Below, piece after piece: positions 35,156-43,313 of a DNA stretch of 64,000 nt; position 1 is the first letter of the stretch, and each line of letters opens with the position of its first letter. A model generated the notes under the pieces. It had not been told where the DNA came from, searched no databases, and saw only the letters and a list, made by a program, of their open reading frames with translations. The position numbers and the translations under genes were made by a program. This DNA comes from Methylobacterium aquaticum. Its GTDB lineage: Bacteria > Pseudomonadota > Alphaproteobacteria > Rhizobiales > Beijerinckiaceae. Location: assembly GCF_016804325.1 (NCBI RefSeq), contig NZ_CP043627.1, forward strand, positions 5,849,501 to 5,913,500, written 5' to 3'.

Positions 35156-35644
35156 ATGAAGGCGATGCAGGTTGCGCTGGCCGCCGGTGCCGTCGCGCTG
35201 TTGGCGTCGGCGACGCAGGCTTCGGCGCAGAACATGCTCGGTTACGGCCAGAAGAACCGGGACAAGGCCAACGCGCCGCAATACATCCCGCCGATGAAGG
35301 CCCAGGAAAAGATCTTCCCGCTCGATTCGACCTGGACGGCGGTGAGCCTCAACGGCAAGCCCTTCGCCGGTGCCGAGCGGCCGAGCTTCATCATCGACAA
35401 GCAGTACCGCGCCCGCGGCTTCGGCGGCTGCAACACCTTCGCGGCGACCGCCTTCCCGCTCAAGGAGCAGCACCTGGCGGTCGGCCCGCTGGCGCTGACC
35501 AAGCGCAACTGCGACAAGGCGATCGGCACCTCCGAGATGCAGTTCCTCACCGCGTTGCGCACCTCGGGCCAGTGGGACATCGTCGGCTCGCAGCTGGTGA
35601 TCAAGAGCCAGGCCGGCGAGCTGCGCTTCGACCGCGCGCTCTGA
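35156..35644 (+). CDS. Exported META domain (HslJ-like) protein
   Basis: A 162-residue secreted protein. The signal peptide is MKAMQVALAAGAVALLASAT with likely cleavage after ASA at about residue 22. The remainder has the META/DUF306 pattern: DSTWTAVSLNGKPFAG, a beta strand with RARGFGGCNTFAATAF (G-G-C-N is the family hallmark) and LAVGPLALTKRNCDKAIGTSE. Similar domains occur in HslJ, a heat-inducible outer-membrane lipoprotein; the role is unknown. The ATG at 35156 has GGGGA six bases upstream; another ATG at 35144 is less well placed. Confidence 0.85.
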   Translation: MKAMQVALAAGAVALLASATQASAQNMLGYGQKNRDKANAPQYIPPMKAQEKIFPLDSTWTAVSLNGKPFAGAERPSFIIDKQYRARGFGGCNTFAATAFPLKEQHLAVGPLALTKRNCDKAIGTSEMQFLTALRTSGQWDIVGSQLVIKSQAGELRFDRAL

Positions 35645-35673
35645 CGACCATCATCCTTTCGCCGCATGTCAGG

Positions 35674-35699
35674 ACGGCCCCGCCCCTCGGCGGGGCCGT
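35674..35699 (+). terminator. Rho-independent-type terminator after the META gene
   Basis: A ten-base-pair stem ACGGCCCCGC / GCGGGGCCGT with a six-base loop (ccctcg) lies 30 bases after the stop, followed by ttcgcgc rather than a full T run. It probably ends the META transcript. Confidence 0.7.
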
Positions 35700-35843
35700 T
35701 CGCGCATGTGCGCGGCCGGGAGAAACGATTTACCGCCGCGCTCCAGTGCTTTAAGGCGCTCTCTCGTCCAGCGCGACGGTCCGGGCCCCGCCCGCGCCGA
35801 GGCGCGGCCCAATCAGAACAGCGGATTGCGAGGAGGAACCGGG

Positions 35844-36983
35844 ATGCGGTCGATGTCGAGGAGAATGCTGCTGGCGGCGGCGCTGCTGGGCGGCAGTCTG
35901 GCCGGCGCGCAGGCGCAGGACAAGTCGCCGGTGAAGCTCGGCGCGATCGAGATCCTGACCGGGCCGAACAGCCGCTACGGCATCGCGATCCAGCGCGGCT
36001 TCGACCTCGCGCTCACCGACATCAACAAGGCCGGCGGCGTGCTCGGCGGCCGGCCGCTCGCCCTCGCCTACGAGGATTCGGCCGGCGCCAAGGAGCAGGC
36101 GCTCAACGCCGCCCGCAAGCTGATCGGCCGCGACAAGGTCCCGCTGATCCTCGGCCCCACCCTGTCGAACGAGATGTTCGCCGCCGGCCCCGTCGCCAAC
36201 GAGCGCAAGGTACCGATCGTCGGCACCTCGACCACCGCCAACGGCATCACGGCGATCGGCCCTTACGTCTTCCGCACCTCGCTGCCGGAATCCGACGTCA
36301 TCCCGGTCACACTCAAGACCGCCAAGGACAAGTTCGGCATCAAGCGCGTCGCCGTGATGTACGGCAACGACGACGCCTTCACCAAGTCGGCCTACGACGT
36401 GATGAAGGCCTCGCTCGAGAAGCTCGGCATCGAGACCCTGACCACCGAGACCTTCGGCGCCAAGGATTCGGACTTTTCCGCCCAGCTCACCAAGATCAAG
36501 GCGCTGAACCCGGACGCGATCGTGCTGTCGGCCCTGGTCGAGGCGGCCTCGGGCATCGAATTGCAGGCGCGCCAGCTCGGCATCCCCGACAAGGTGTTCT
36601 TCATCGGCGGCAACGGCCTGAACTCGCCCAAGCTCGGCGACATCGCCGGCAAGGCGGCGGACGGCACGCTGGTCGGCAGCCCGTGGTTCATCGGCAAGCC
36701 GGATGCGGCGAACCAGGCCTTCGTCAACGCCTTCAAGGACAAGTACGGCGGCGACCTGCCCGACCAGTTCGCGGCCCAGGCCTACGACACGCTGTTCATC
36801 GTCGCCAAGGCGATCGACGCGGCCGGCGCGCCGGATTCTGAGAAGATCAAGGACGCGCTGATCAAGGTGAAGCATACCGGCGTGATGGGCCCGTTCTCCT
36901 TCTCCGACAGCCGCGACCCGGCGGATACGTCCGGCGTGGTGGTGCTGGTGATGAAGGGCGGCAAGTTCCAGCTGCTGCAGTAA
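35844..36983 (+). CDS. Branched-chain amino-acid-type ABC transporter substrate-binding protein
   Basis: A 379-residue periplasmic binding protein of the LivJ/LivK (Peripla_BP_6) class. The signal peptide is MRSMSRRMLLAAALLGGSLA, cleaved near AQAQ (residue 25). Mature motifs: VKLGAIEILTGPNSRYG, NKAGGVLGGRPLALAYEDSA, LILGPTLSNEMFAAGPVANE, VAVMYGNDDAF. AGGAGGAACC precedes the ATG at 35844. The ligand may be a branched-chain or aromatic amino acid or an amide. 393 bases, mostly repeat, separate it from the permease genes, so it may be expressed more strongly than or apart from them. Confidence 0.92.
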   Translation: MRSMSRRMLLAAALLGGSLAGAQAQDKSPVKLGAIEILTGPNSRYGIAIQRGFDLALTDINKAGGVLGGRPLALAYEDSAGAKEQALNAARKLIGRDKVPLILGPTLSNEMFAAGPVANERKVPIVGTSTTANGITAIGPYVFRTSLPESDVIPVTLKTAKDKFGIKRVAVMYGNDDAFTKSAYDVMKASLEKLGIETLTTETFGAKDSDFSAQLTKIKALNPDAIVLSALVEAASGIELQARQLGIPDKVFFIGGNGLNSPKLGDIAGKAADGTLVGSPWFIGKPDAANQAFVNAFKDKYGGDLPDQFAAQAYDTLFIVAKAIDAAGAPDSEKIKDALIKVKHTGVMGPFSFSDSRDPADTSGVVVLVMKGGKFQLLQ

Positions 36984-37018
36984 GCCTGCTGTTTTTGTCG
37001 ACCTTCGCCTGAGACTAT

Positions 37019-37232
37019 GGCGCGGGATCCCCTCTCCAGGCGATGCCGGGCTTGCCCGGTATCGCTGCAAGGTGTGGGAGAGGGGTAGGGGCGATCGAAG
37101 ATCGCGCGAGGGTCGCACGCTTCCGCATGACTCACTGAGCGTGGTGCTGGCAGCGGAACGGTCGGAGCCTGACTCAGAACCGTAGCACCCTCACCCCTAA
37201 CCCCTCTCCCACACGGGAGAGGGGAACCGCGC
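37019..37232. repeat. Composite inverted repeat, family B copy 2
   Basis: The gap between the binding protein and livH holds a second copy of the element at 27853. The left half is ggcgcgggatcccctctcca with gtgtgggagaggggtagggg; the right half is caccctcacccctaacccct with ctcccacacgggagagggga. The outer arms are inverted relative to each other. The central part differs from copy 1 (it includes gatcgaagatcgcgcgag). It could form a strong hairpin between the first gene and the permease genes. Confidence 0.6.
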
Positions 37233-37376
37233 TCTACCTTTCTGGTGCTGCCCTACCGCCCCCCACCCGATTGACCCGCCGCGCGATATCGGCCACGTCG
37301 CGCCATCGCCATCCTGTTCGGCCCCGGGGCCGGGCCGCAGCGGGCGCCGGGCGCCCTTCGAAATCCGTCAGCCCCC

Positions 37377-38258
37377 ATGCTTGAGCAGCAGCTCGTCAAC
37401 GGCGTCGTGCTCGGCGCGACCTACGCCCTCTTCGCCATCGGCTTCACGCTGATGTTCGGGGTGATGGGCGTCATCAACCTCACCTACGGGGTGTATTTCG
37501 CGCTCGGTGCCTTCGCGGCGCTCTGGAGCACGCAATGGGCCGGGCTGCCGATCTGGGCGGCCCTGCCGGTTGGCGCGCTGATCGCCGGCCTCGTCGCGGT
37601 CCTCCTCGACACGCTGCTCCTCACCCGCCTGCGCAAGGCGAAGGCGCCCGAGCTCGCCTCGCTGATGGTGACGCTGGGGGCCACGCTCTTTCTCTATGCC
37701 GGCATGGCGGCGGCGCTCGGCACCGAGATCCGGCGCTTTCCCGCGGAGGTGTTTTCGGGCGGCGCCTACAGCCTCGGCGACGTGCGGGTGGGGACCACGC
37801 AGATCCTGATCCTCGCCGCCGCGATCGTGTTGATGCTGGCACTCCTGGCGCTGGTGCGCGGCTCGCGGATCGGGCTCGCCATCCGGGCGGTGGCCGAGAA
37901 CCCGGACGCGGCGGCGCTCATGGGCATCAACGGTGCCCTGATGCTGCGGGTGGTGTCGTTCCTGTCGGGTGCCATCGGCGGCGCGGCGGGGGTGCTCGTC
38001 GGGCTCAATTTCAATGCCATCCAGCCCTTCATGGGCGAGCACATGATGCTGCGGGGCTTCGCGGTCATCATCGTCGGCGGCCTCGGCGACCTGCGCGGCG
38101 CGCTGCTGGCCGGCCTGCTGCTCGGCCTCGCCGAGGTGCTCACCGCCGCCTACCTCTCCTCGACCCTCAAGGACATGATCGCCTTCGCGCTCCTCGTCGC
38201 CACCCTGTGGTTCCGTCCGCTCGGCCTGTTCGGCCGCGCCGCCGCCAAGCGGGCTTAG
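37377..38258 (+). CDS. livH: Branched-chain amino-acid ABC transporter permease LivH
   Basis: A 293-residue inner-membrane permease with about eight hydrophobic helices. The start MLEQQLVNGVVLGATYALFA and the segment GFTLMFGVMGVINLTYGVYF are conserved in LivH, as is the EAA-like loop GLAIRAVAENPDAAALMGIN and FAVIIVGGLGDLRGALLAGL near the C-terminus. It pairs with LivM, encoded 6 bases downstream. Full length. Confidence 0.95.
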   Translation: MLEQQLVNGVVLGATYALFAIGFTLMFGVMGVINLTYGVYFALGAFAALWSTQWAGLPIWAALPVGALIAGLVAVLLDTLLLTRLRKAKAPELASLMVTLGATLFLYAGMAAALGTEIRRFPAEVFSGGAYSLGDVRVGTTQILILAAAIVLMLALLALVRGSRIGLAIRAVAENPDAAALMGINGALMLRVVSFLSGAIGGAAGVLVGLNFNAIQPFMGEHMMLRGFAVIIVGGLGDLRGALLAGLLLGLAEVLTAAYLSSTLKDMIAFALLVATLWFRPLGLFGRAAAKRA

Positions 38259-38264
38259 ATACCC

Positions 38265-39104
38265 ATGTGGGAAGCTCTCGACGACTTCTACTGGACCTAC
38301 CAGAGCCTGATCCACGGGATCGGGGTGAACGGCATCCTGGCCCTGTCGGTCTACGTGGTGCTGGCGGTGGGCCAGCTCTCGCTGGGACAGGCCGCCTTCA
38401 TGGGCGTCGGCGCCTATACCGGCGCGCTCCTCTCGGTGAAGTTCGGCACGCCCTTCGCCGTGTCGATGGCGGCCTCGGCGGTGGTGCCGGCCCTCCTGGC
38501 GCTGGTGGTCGGCGGGCCGACGCTCCGGCTCACCGGCGTCTATCTCGCCATCGCGACGATCGGGCTCGGGGAGATCACCCGCATCGTGTTCCTGAACTGG
38601 GACTATGCCGGCGGGGCGCTCGGCCTCTCCAGCATCCCGGAGCGCGGCGGCGTGCCGGCGATCTACGGCACGCTGGCGGTCCTGCTGATCGGCCTGACGC
38701 TGGTGGCGCGCTCCCGCATCGGCCGCGCGATGGAGGCGATGCGCGAGGACGAGGCCGCCGCCGGGGTGATGGGGGTGAACCTGCCGCGCTACCGGCTGGT
38801 GGCGCTGGTCGTCTCCTCGGCCATGGCCGGGGTGGCGGGCTGCCTCTCGGCCCACGTCTCCTCGTTCATCGGCCCCAACGAGTACGGGTTCGAGGCCGCG
38901 GTGACGATCCTGAGCTACGCGCTGCTGGGCGGCATCGGATCGCCGCTGGCGCCGGTGCTCGGCTCGACCATCCTGACCCTGCTGCCGGAGGTGCTGCGGC
39001 CGCTCGCCGATTTCCGCCTGATGGTGAACGGCCTGATCATCGTGCTCGCCGTCCTCTTCATGCCGCGGGGCATCCTGCCCTGGCGCATCGCCCGGACCGG
39101 CTGA
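38265..39104 (+). CDS. livM: Branched-chain amino-acid ABC transporter permease LivM
   Basis: A 279-residue permease, shorter than E. coli LivM (about 425) because the N-terminal extra helices are absent, as in most alphaproteobacterial members. Motifs: GVNGILALSVYVVLAVGQLS, LSLGQAAFMGVGAYTGALLS, LYLAIATIGLGEITR-like YLAIATIGLGEITR, and AMREDEAAAGVMGVNLPRYR, the loop that meets the ATPase. It lies between livH and livG in a tight operon. Confidence 0.95.
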   Translation: MWEALDDFYWTYQSLIHGIGVNGILALSVYVVLAVGQLSLGQAAFMGVGAYTGALLSVKFGTPFAVSMAASAVVPALLALVVGGPTLRLTGVYLAIATIGLGEITRIVFLNWDYAGGALGLSSIPERGGVPAIYGTLAVLLIGLTLVARSRIGRAMEAMREDEAAAGVMGVNLPRYRLVALVVSSAMAGVAGCLSAHVSSFIGPNEYGFEAAVTILSYALLGGIGSPLAPVLGSTILTLLPEVLRPLADFRLMVNGLIIVLAVLFMPRGILPWRIARTG

Positions 39105-39109
39105 CCGCC

Positions 39110-39919
39110 ATGACTCAGCAGAATCCGGCTCTCCTCACCGTCCAGGGTCTCACCCGCCGCTTCCAGGGCCTCGTCGCGGTCGATTCGGTCGACTTCGCGG
39201 TCCAGCCCGGCACCGTCCACGGGCTGATCGGCCCGAACGGCGCCGGCAAGACCACCCTGTTCAACCTCGTCTCCGGGGTGCTCAGCCCCAGCGCCGGCAG
39301 CGTCCGCCTCGGCGACCAGCCCCTCGACGGGCTGCCGCCCTACCGGCGCACCGCGCTCGGCCTCGCCCGCACGTTCCAGAACATCCGCATCTTCTCCGAG
39401 ATGACGGTGCTGGAGAACGTGATGACGGGCCTGCACACGCGGCTCTCCTCGACCTGGGGCGTCCTGCTGCGCGGGCCGGGCTTCCGCGCCGAGGAGCGCC
39501 AGGCCAAGGCCAAGGCCCGCGACCTCCTGACCTTCGTCGGCCTGATCGACGCCGCCGATACCCGCGCCGGCGACCTGCCCTACGGCGATCAGCGCCGGCT
39601 CGAGATCGCCCGGGCGCTCGCCTGCGAGCCGCGCCTCGTCCTCCTCGACGAGCCCGCCGCCGGCATGAACCCGGCCGAAACCCACGCGCTGCTCGGCCTC
39701 CTGCGGCGGCTCCGCGACGAGCGCGGCCTGACCCTGCTGCTCGTCGAGCATGACATGCCCCTGGTGATGAGCCTGTGCGACCGCCTGACGGTCCTGAATT
39801 TCGGCCGCCGGATCGCCGACGGCACGCCCGCGGAGGTGCGTGCCCATCCGGCGGTGATCGAGGCCTATCTCGGCACCGGCAGCCACGATGTCAGCGTCAG
39901 CCGGGGAGCCGTATCGTGA
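39110..39919 (+). CDS. livG: Branched-chain amino-acid ABC transporter ATP-binding protein LivG
   Basis: A 269-residue ATPase. Walker A GPNGAGKTT (about 43-51), Q-loop RTFQNIRIF, a degenerate signature LPYGDQRRLEIARAL (LSGGQ replaced, usual in LivG), Walker B LVLLDEPAAGMNP and H-loop VEHDM. The C-terminal IADGTPAEVRAHPAVIEAYL is the family end. The ATG at 39110 lies five bases after the livM stop. The stop overlaps the livF start by four bases. Confidence 0.96.
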   Translation: MTQQNPALLTVQGLTRRFQGLVAVDSVDFAVQPGTVHGLIGPNGAGKTTLFNLVSGVLSPSAGSVRLGDQPLDGLPPYRRTALGLARTFQNIRIFSEMTVLENVMTGLHTRLSSTWGVLLRGPGFRAEERQAKAKARDLLTFVGLIDAADTRAGDLPYGDQRRLEIARALACEPRLVLLDEPAAGMNPAETHALLGLLRRLRDERGLTLLLVEHDMPLVMSLCDRLTVLNFGRRIADGTPAEVRAHPAVIEAYLGTGSHDVSVSRGAVS

Positions 39920-40635
39920 CCGAGCTTCTCGCGGTCGAGGGCCTGCGCCTCGGCTACGGCCGGGCCGACGTGGTCCACGGCATCGGCCTGTCGGTGCGAC
40001 GCGGCAGCATCGTGTCGCTGATCGGCTCGAACGGCGCCGGCAAGACCACTATCCTGCGCAGCCTGTCGGGCCTGATGAAACCCCGGGCCGGACGGGTGAT
40101 GTTCGGCGACGACTCTCCCGTCGACATCGCCGGCGAGGCGGCCCACCGCATCGCCCGGCGCGGCATCGTCCAGGTGCCGGAGGGCCGTCAGGTCTTCGCC
40201 AACATGACGGTGGCCGAGAACCTGCGGCTCGGCGCCTACCATGTCCCGGGCCCGGAAGCGGCGCGGCGGCAGGCGGCGGTCGAGGCGCGCTTTCCCCGCC
40301 TCGCCGAGCGCCTGCGCCAGCAGGCGGGCTACCTCTCGGGCGGCGAGCAGCAGATGCTGGCGATGGGACGCGCCCTCATGGCCGAGCCGGTCCTTCTCCT
40401 CCTCGACGAGCCCTCGATGGGCCTCGCCCCGCTGATCGTCGACGAGATCTTCTCGATCATCGCGTCGTTGCGGGCGGAGGGGCGCACCATCCTGCTGGTC
40501 GAGCAGAATGCCAGCGCAGCACTCGCCATCGCCGATTACGCCTACGTGCTCGAGACCGGCCGGATCCGGCTGCAGGGCCAGGCGGCGGAGATCGCCCGCA
40601 ACCCGGAGGTGACGGCGGCGTATCTGGGGGTTTGA
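39916..40635 (+). CDS. livF: Branched-chain amino-acid ABC transporter ATP-binding protein LivF
   Basis: A 239-residue ATPase. Walker A GSNGAGKTT (about 37-45), Q-loop QVPEGRQVF, signature LSGGEQQML, Walker B LLLLDEPSMGLAP and H-loop VEQNAS are intact. The GTG start at 39916 overlaps the livG stop (GTGA). It is the last gene of the importer operon; a family A repeat follows. Confidence 0.96.
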   Translation: MTELLAVEGLRLGYGRADVVHGIGLSVRRGSIVSLIGSNGAGKTTILRSLSGLMKPRAGRVMFGDDSPVDIAGEAAHRIARRGIVQVPEGRQVFANMTVAENLRLGAYHVPGPEAARRQAAVEARFPRLAERLRQQAGYLSGGEQQMLAMGRALMAEPVLLLLDEPSMGLAPLIVDEIFSIIASLRAEGRTILLVEQNASAALAIADYAYVLETGRIRLQGQAAEIARNPEVTAAYLGV

Positions 40636-40680
40636 GGACCGGCGCGTCCGAGCGAGTTTCGGGTCGCGCGACGGTCCTGC

Positions 40681-40838
40681 CACCCTCCGCGTCATCCCGG
40701 GGCCGCGACAGCGGAATCCGGGATCCATCACCGCTGACGATGCAGGATGAGGCGGACCGCGGCCCGCCCTTTCGAGAAATCTCTGCCGCGATTGCATCCG
40801 GGGTCCGCTCCGCGGCCCTGGGATGACGATGGGAGGGT
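40681..40838. repeat. Composite inverted repeat, family A copy 4
   Basis: Left arm ccctccgcgtcatcccgggg (40682-40701) continuing ccgcgacagcgg; right arm inverted, cgcggccctgggatgacgat followed by gggaggg (40815-40838). The outer arms are complementary over about 20 bases. The inner gatccatcaccgctgacgatgc matches the tail of copy 2 at about 8990. It lies between the convergent livF and GT51-like genes. Confidence 0.6.
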
Positions 40839-40878
40839 GCGGGAACCATCGAGACGAGCGGCGAGATGGCCCCCGCTG

Positions 40879-42954
40879 CTACTGCCACACACCCGCCTTG
40901 CGCGCCTTCGCATTCGCCTCCGCCGCCTGCAAGTCCGGCGGAGCGCCCGGCGCGGCCCGCCCGGCGCCGTTGAACAGGACCACCTCGGACAGATCCTGGT
41001 CGCCGGCCCGGCAGCGGTAGAGATCCGCCCCGCCGGCCGGCTGGCACGTCACCTCGCGCCGGCGCAGGTACTGGCGGAACTCGCGGGCGAGCGTGCCGCC
41101 CTGCCCTTCCACCCCGGCGAGGCGGACGGACTGCCCGTCGAGGCGCAGGCGGCCGGTATCGATCACCCGCGGCACCCCGCGCAGGGACGCAGCCTGCTGC
41201 CGCTCGCCGGGATTCTGCCAGGCCGGGCGGGAGGCGCCGCGTCCCGTGCTGCCGGTGTCGCGGGCGGTGTCCCGGGCGGCCTCGCGCGCCTCGGCGACCG
41301 GTGCCGGGCGGGCTTTCGCCACCTGGGCGGCGAGATCCTGGAACAGGGCCTCGGGCCCGTCGCCGGCCCCGTTCTCGGCCGTCGGACCGGAGAGGTAGGT
41401 CCCGACCAGCAGGTCGCCGACCGGGCCGACGAACAGCCCGTCCCGGCTCGCCGGATCCTCGGCCCCCTCCGGCGGGCGGGCGAGGCCGGCGAGCAGCGTG
41501 AGCAACGCCGTGCGCCGCGCCGCCGCCGGCACCGGCCCGGCGACGAGCCGGTCATAGACCGGTCGACCGTCGCGACCGAGATGGCGAAGGCTGGCGCTCG
41601 CCGCGCGGCGGGCTTCCGGCGTGTCCGCCAGGGGCGTGCCGCCGGCGACGACCGCCTGCACGCTGCCGTCGGGGCCGAGGACCAGGAGGCCGGCCCGGGT
41701 GCCGCCGCGGCCGGCGGCGTCGAGGCGGCGATCGACCGCGACTTCGGCCATCGCCTGGAGGTCGCGATCGAGGGTGGTGCGGAGGATCGCCTCGCGCGGA
41801 GCGTCCGGGCCGAGACGCCCGGCGGCCTCGGCGAGGACGAGATCGGGAAAGCCGCTGCGTGTCACCGGCGTGGTGCCGGTGGGGCTGAGACCGTCGAGCG
41901 CCCGCCCGGCCTCCGCGGATTCCGCTGCACTCAACTTGCCGCGCATCACCATGCCGTCGAGCACGGAGCGGCCGAGGGCCCGGATCGCCGTCACGTCCCG
42001 GTCGGGCCGCAGGTCGGGGGCGAGGGTCAGGCCGGCGAGATAGGCTGCCTCGGCCGTGCCGAGATCACCCGCCTCCTTGCCGAACAGGGTCCGGGCCGCC
42101 GCATCGACCCCGACGAGGCCGGGGCCGAACGGCGCGAGGGCGAGGGCGCGGGCGAGAATCTGGGCGTCGCTCTCCCGGGCGGAGAGCCACAGGACCAGCA
42201 TCGCCTCTCGCACGCGGTCGGCGATGCTGCGCGCCTCGCCGGGCGCCGTCCCGATGATGTCGCGGCGCACGAGGCGCTGGGTCAGGCGCGGGCCGCCGGC
42301 GCGGGGGCCGTCGCTGATCGTGTCGCGGAACGAACGACGGATCACGGCGGCGAGGCCGGCGGCATCGAGCCGGTACCCGTCCTCGAACCACGGATCCTGC
42401 GCCGCCAGAAAGGCCTGGATCATGGGCCGCGACACCGAGGCCAGGGGGATCGCCCGACCCCGGGCGACGTCGCGGCGGGCGATCGGCGTGCCATCCTGGG
42501 CCTGCACCGTGAGGGTGCGGGGCGTCGGCGGTGTTCCGCTCACGGGCGGCAGCGTCGCGGCGCACCAGGCGAGGAAGAGGGCGGAAAGGCCGAGCACGCC
42601 GAGGCCGGCGAGCAGCAGGGCGCGTCCCCAGGGCAGCGCCCCGGCCCGCTTTGCGGCCTCGCCCGCGCGGGACACGAGCGGATGCGCCCCGACACGCCCG
42701 GCCGCGCCCTGCCAGGCCGGCGCGGCCCGGCGCAAGGGCGCGGCGGCGACCGAGAGAACCGGCTGGAGATGCCCGGCGGCGGCATTCCCGGCCCGGGCTG
42801 CGCCGCTGCGGATCCGGGCCAGCCCCGTCACGAGCCCGCTGCGGGCGGCGAAGGCGCGGGAGGCCTCGCGGGAGACAGCGGAGGTCTCCGTCCTCTCCTG
42901 CGGCGGCCGCGGGCTGGACAGGTCCATCCAGTCCCGCCGGGGCTGCGTCGACAT
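40879..42954 (-). CDS. Membrane protein with a degenerate GT51 transglycosylase domain and an SNase-like C-terminal domain
   Basis: A 691-residue protein. After about 110 cytoplasmic residues comes one membrane helix (112-135), then a region with the layout of class A PBP glycosyltransferases (about 165-345): AFLAAQDPWFE where ED..F is expected, GGPRLTQRLVRR in place of GGSTITQQLAKN, and DAAARTLFGKEAGDLGTAEA. The first catalytic Glu is replaced by Gln. No SxxK, SxN or KTG transpeptidase motifs are seen in the following part. The last 98 residues (594-691) resemble a staphylococcal-nuclease fold (SVRLAGVEGQGG ... ANAKARKAGVW) but lack its catalytic acids. Probably an inactive, structural or regulatory envelope protein. 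The ATG at 42954 has GGAG upstream; an ATG at 42969 is possible. Confidence 0.72.
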   Translation of the reverse strand: MSTQPRRDWMDLSSPRPPQERTETSAVSREASRAFAARSGLVTGLARIRSGAARAGNAAAGHLQPVLSVAAAPLRRAAPAWQGAAGRVGAHPLVSRAGEAAKRAGALPWGRALLLAGLGVLGLSALFLAWCAATLPPVSGTPPTPRTLTVQAQDGTPIARRDVARGRAIPLASVSRPMIQAFLAAQDPWFEDGYRLDAAGLAAVIRRSFRDTISDGPRAGGPRLTQRLVRRDIIGTAPGEARSIADRVREAMLVLWLSARESDAQILARALALAPFGPGLVGVDAAARTLFGKEAGDLGTAEAAYLAGLTLAPDLRPDRDVTAIRALGRSVLDGMVMRGKLSAAESAEAGRALDGLSPTGTTPVTRSGFPDLVLAEAAGRLGPDAPREAILRTTLDRDLQAMAEVAVDRRLDAAGRGGTRAGLLVLGPDGSVQAVVAGGTPLADTPEARRAASASLRHLGRDGRPVYDRLVAGPVPAAARRTALLTLLAGLARPPEGAEDPASRDGLFVGPVGDLLVGTYLSGPTAENGAGDGPEALFQDLAAQVAKARPAPVAEAREAARDTARDTGSTGRGASRPAWQNPGERQQAASLRGVPRVIDTGRLRLDGQSVRLAGVEGQGGTLAREFRQYLRRREVTCQPAGGADLYRCRAGDQDLSEVVLFNGAGRAAPGAPPDLQAAEANAKARKAGVWQ

Positions 42955-43313
42955 CGGCTCCGCCACCATCCTGCCTGCTCGATCCCCGTTGCGTTGCCAT
43001 GCCGAGGCTCCCGCACCGCCTGCGCGGGCGGGGAAACGGCCACGGTGCGAGCAACGTTGGCCCTGGGGAAACAGTTCCGCATGATGACGCGCGTGCGGGG
43101 TCTTCGCACCGGGATGTCGCGCAGTGCGCCCGGCACCGCACAGCGTGACGGCAAGTCTTGTCCTGAAGTCTTGCCCTGCAAGCTCGACCGTTCGGAGGCG
43201 TGATACGCCAGACGACCCGCGAATAGTCCGGAACGATATTTTTAAGTCGGCGTTTTGAAGCATCTTCGACGCGCCGCCGCACCCAATTCCGGCGCGCAGG
43301 GAGGCGACCGACC
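42955..43313. other. Divergent intergenic region
   Basis: About 360 bases between two divergent genes. An AT-richer patch (around 43218-43260, including gaacgatatttttaagt) lies upstream of the gene at 43314 and may hold its promoter. I see no further gene; the long open frames that cross this stretch on the minus strand are extensions of the downstream gene without family similarity. Confidence 0.4.
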
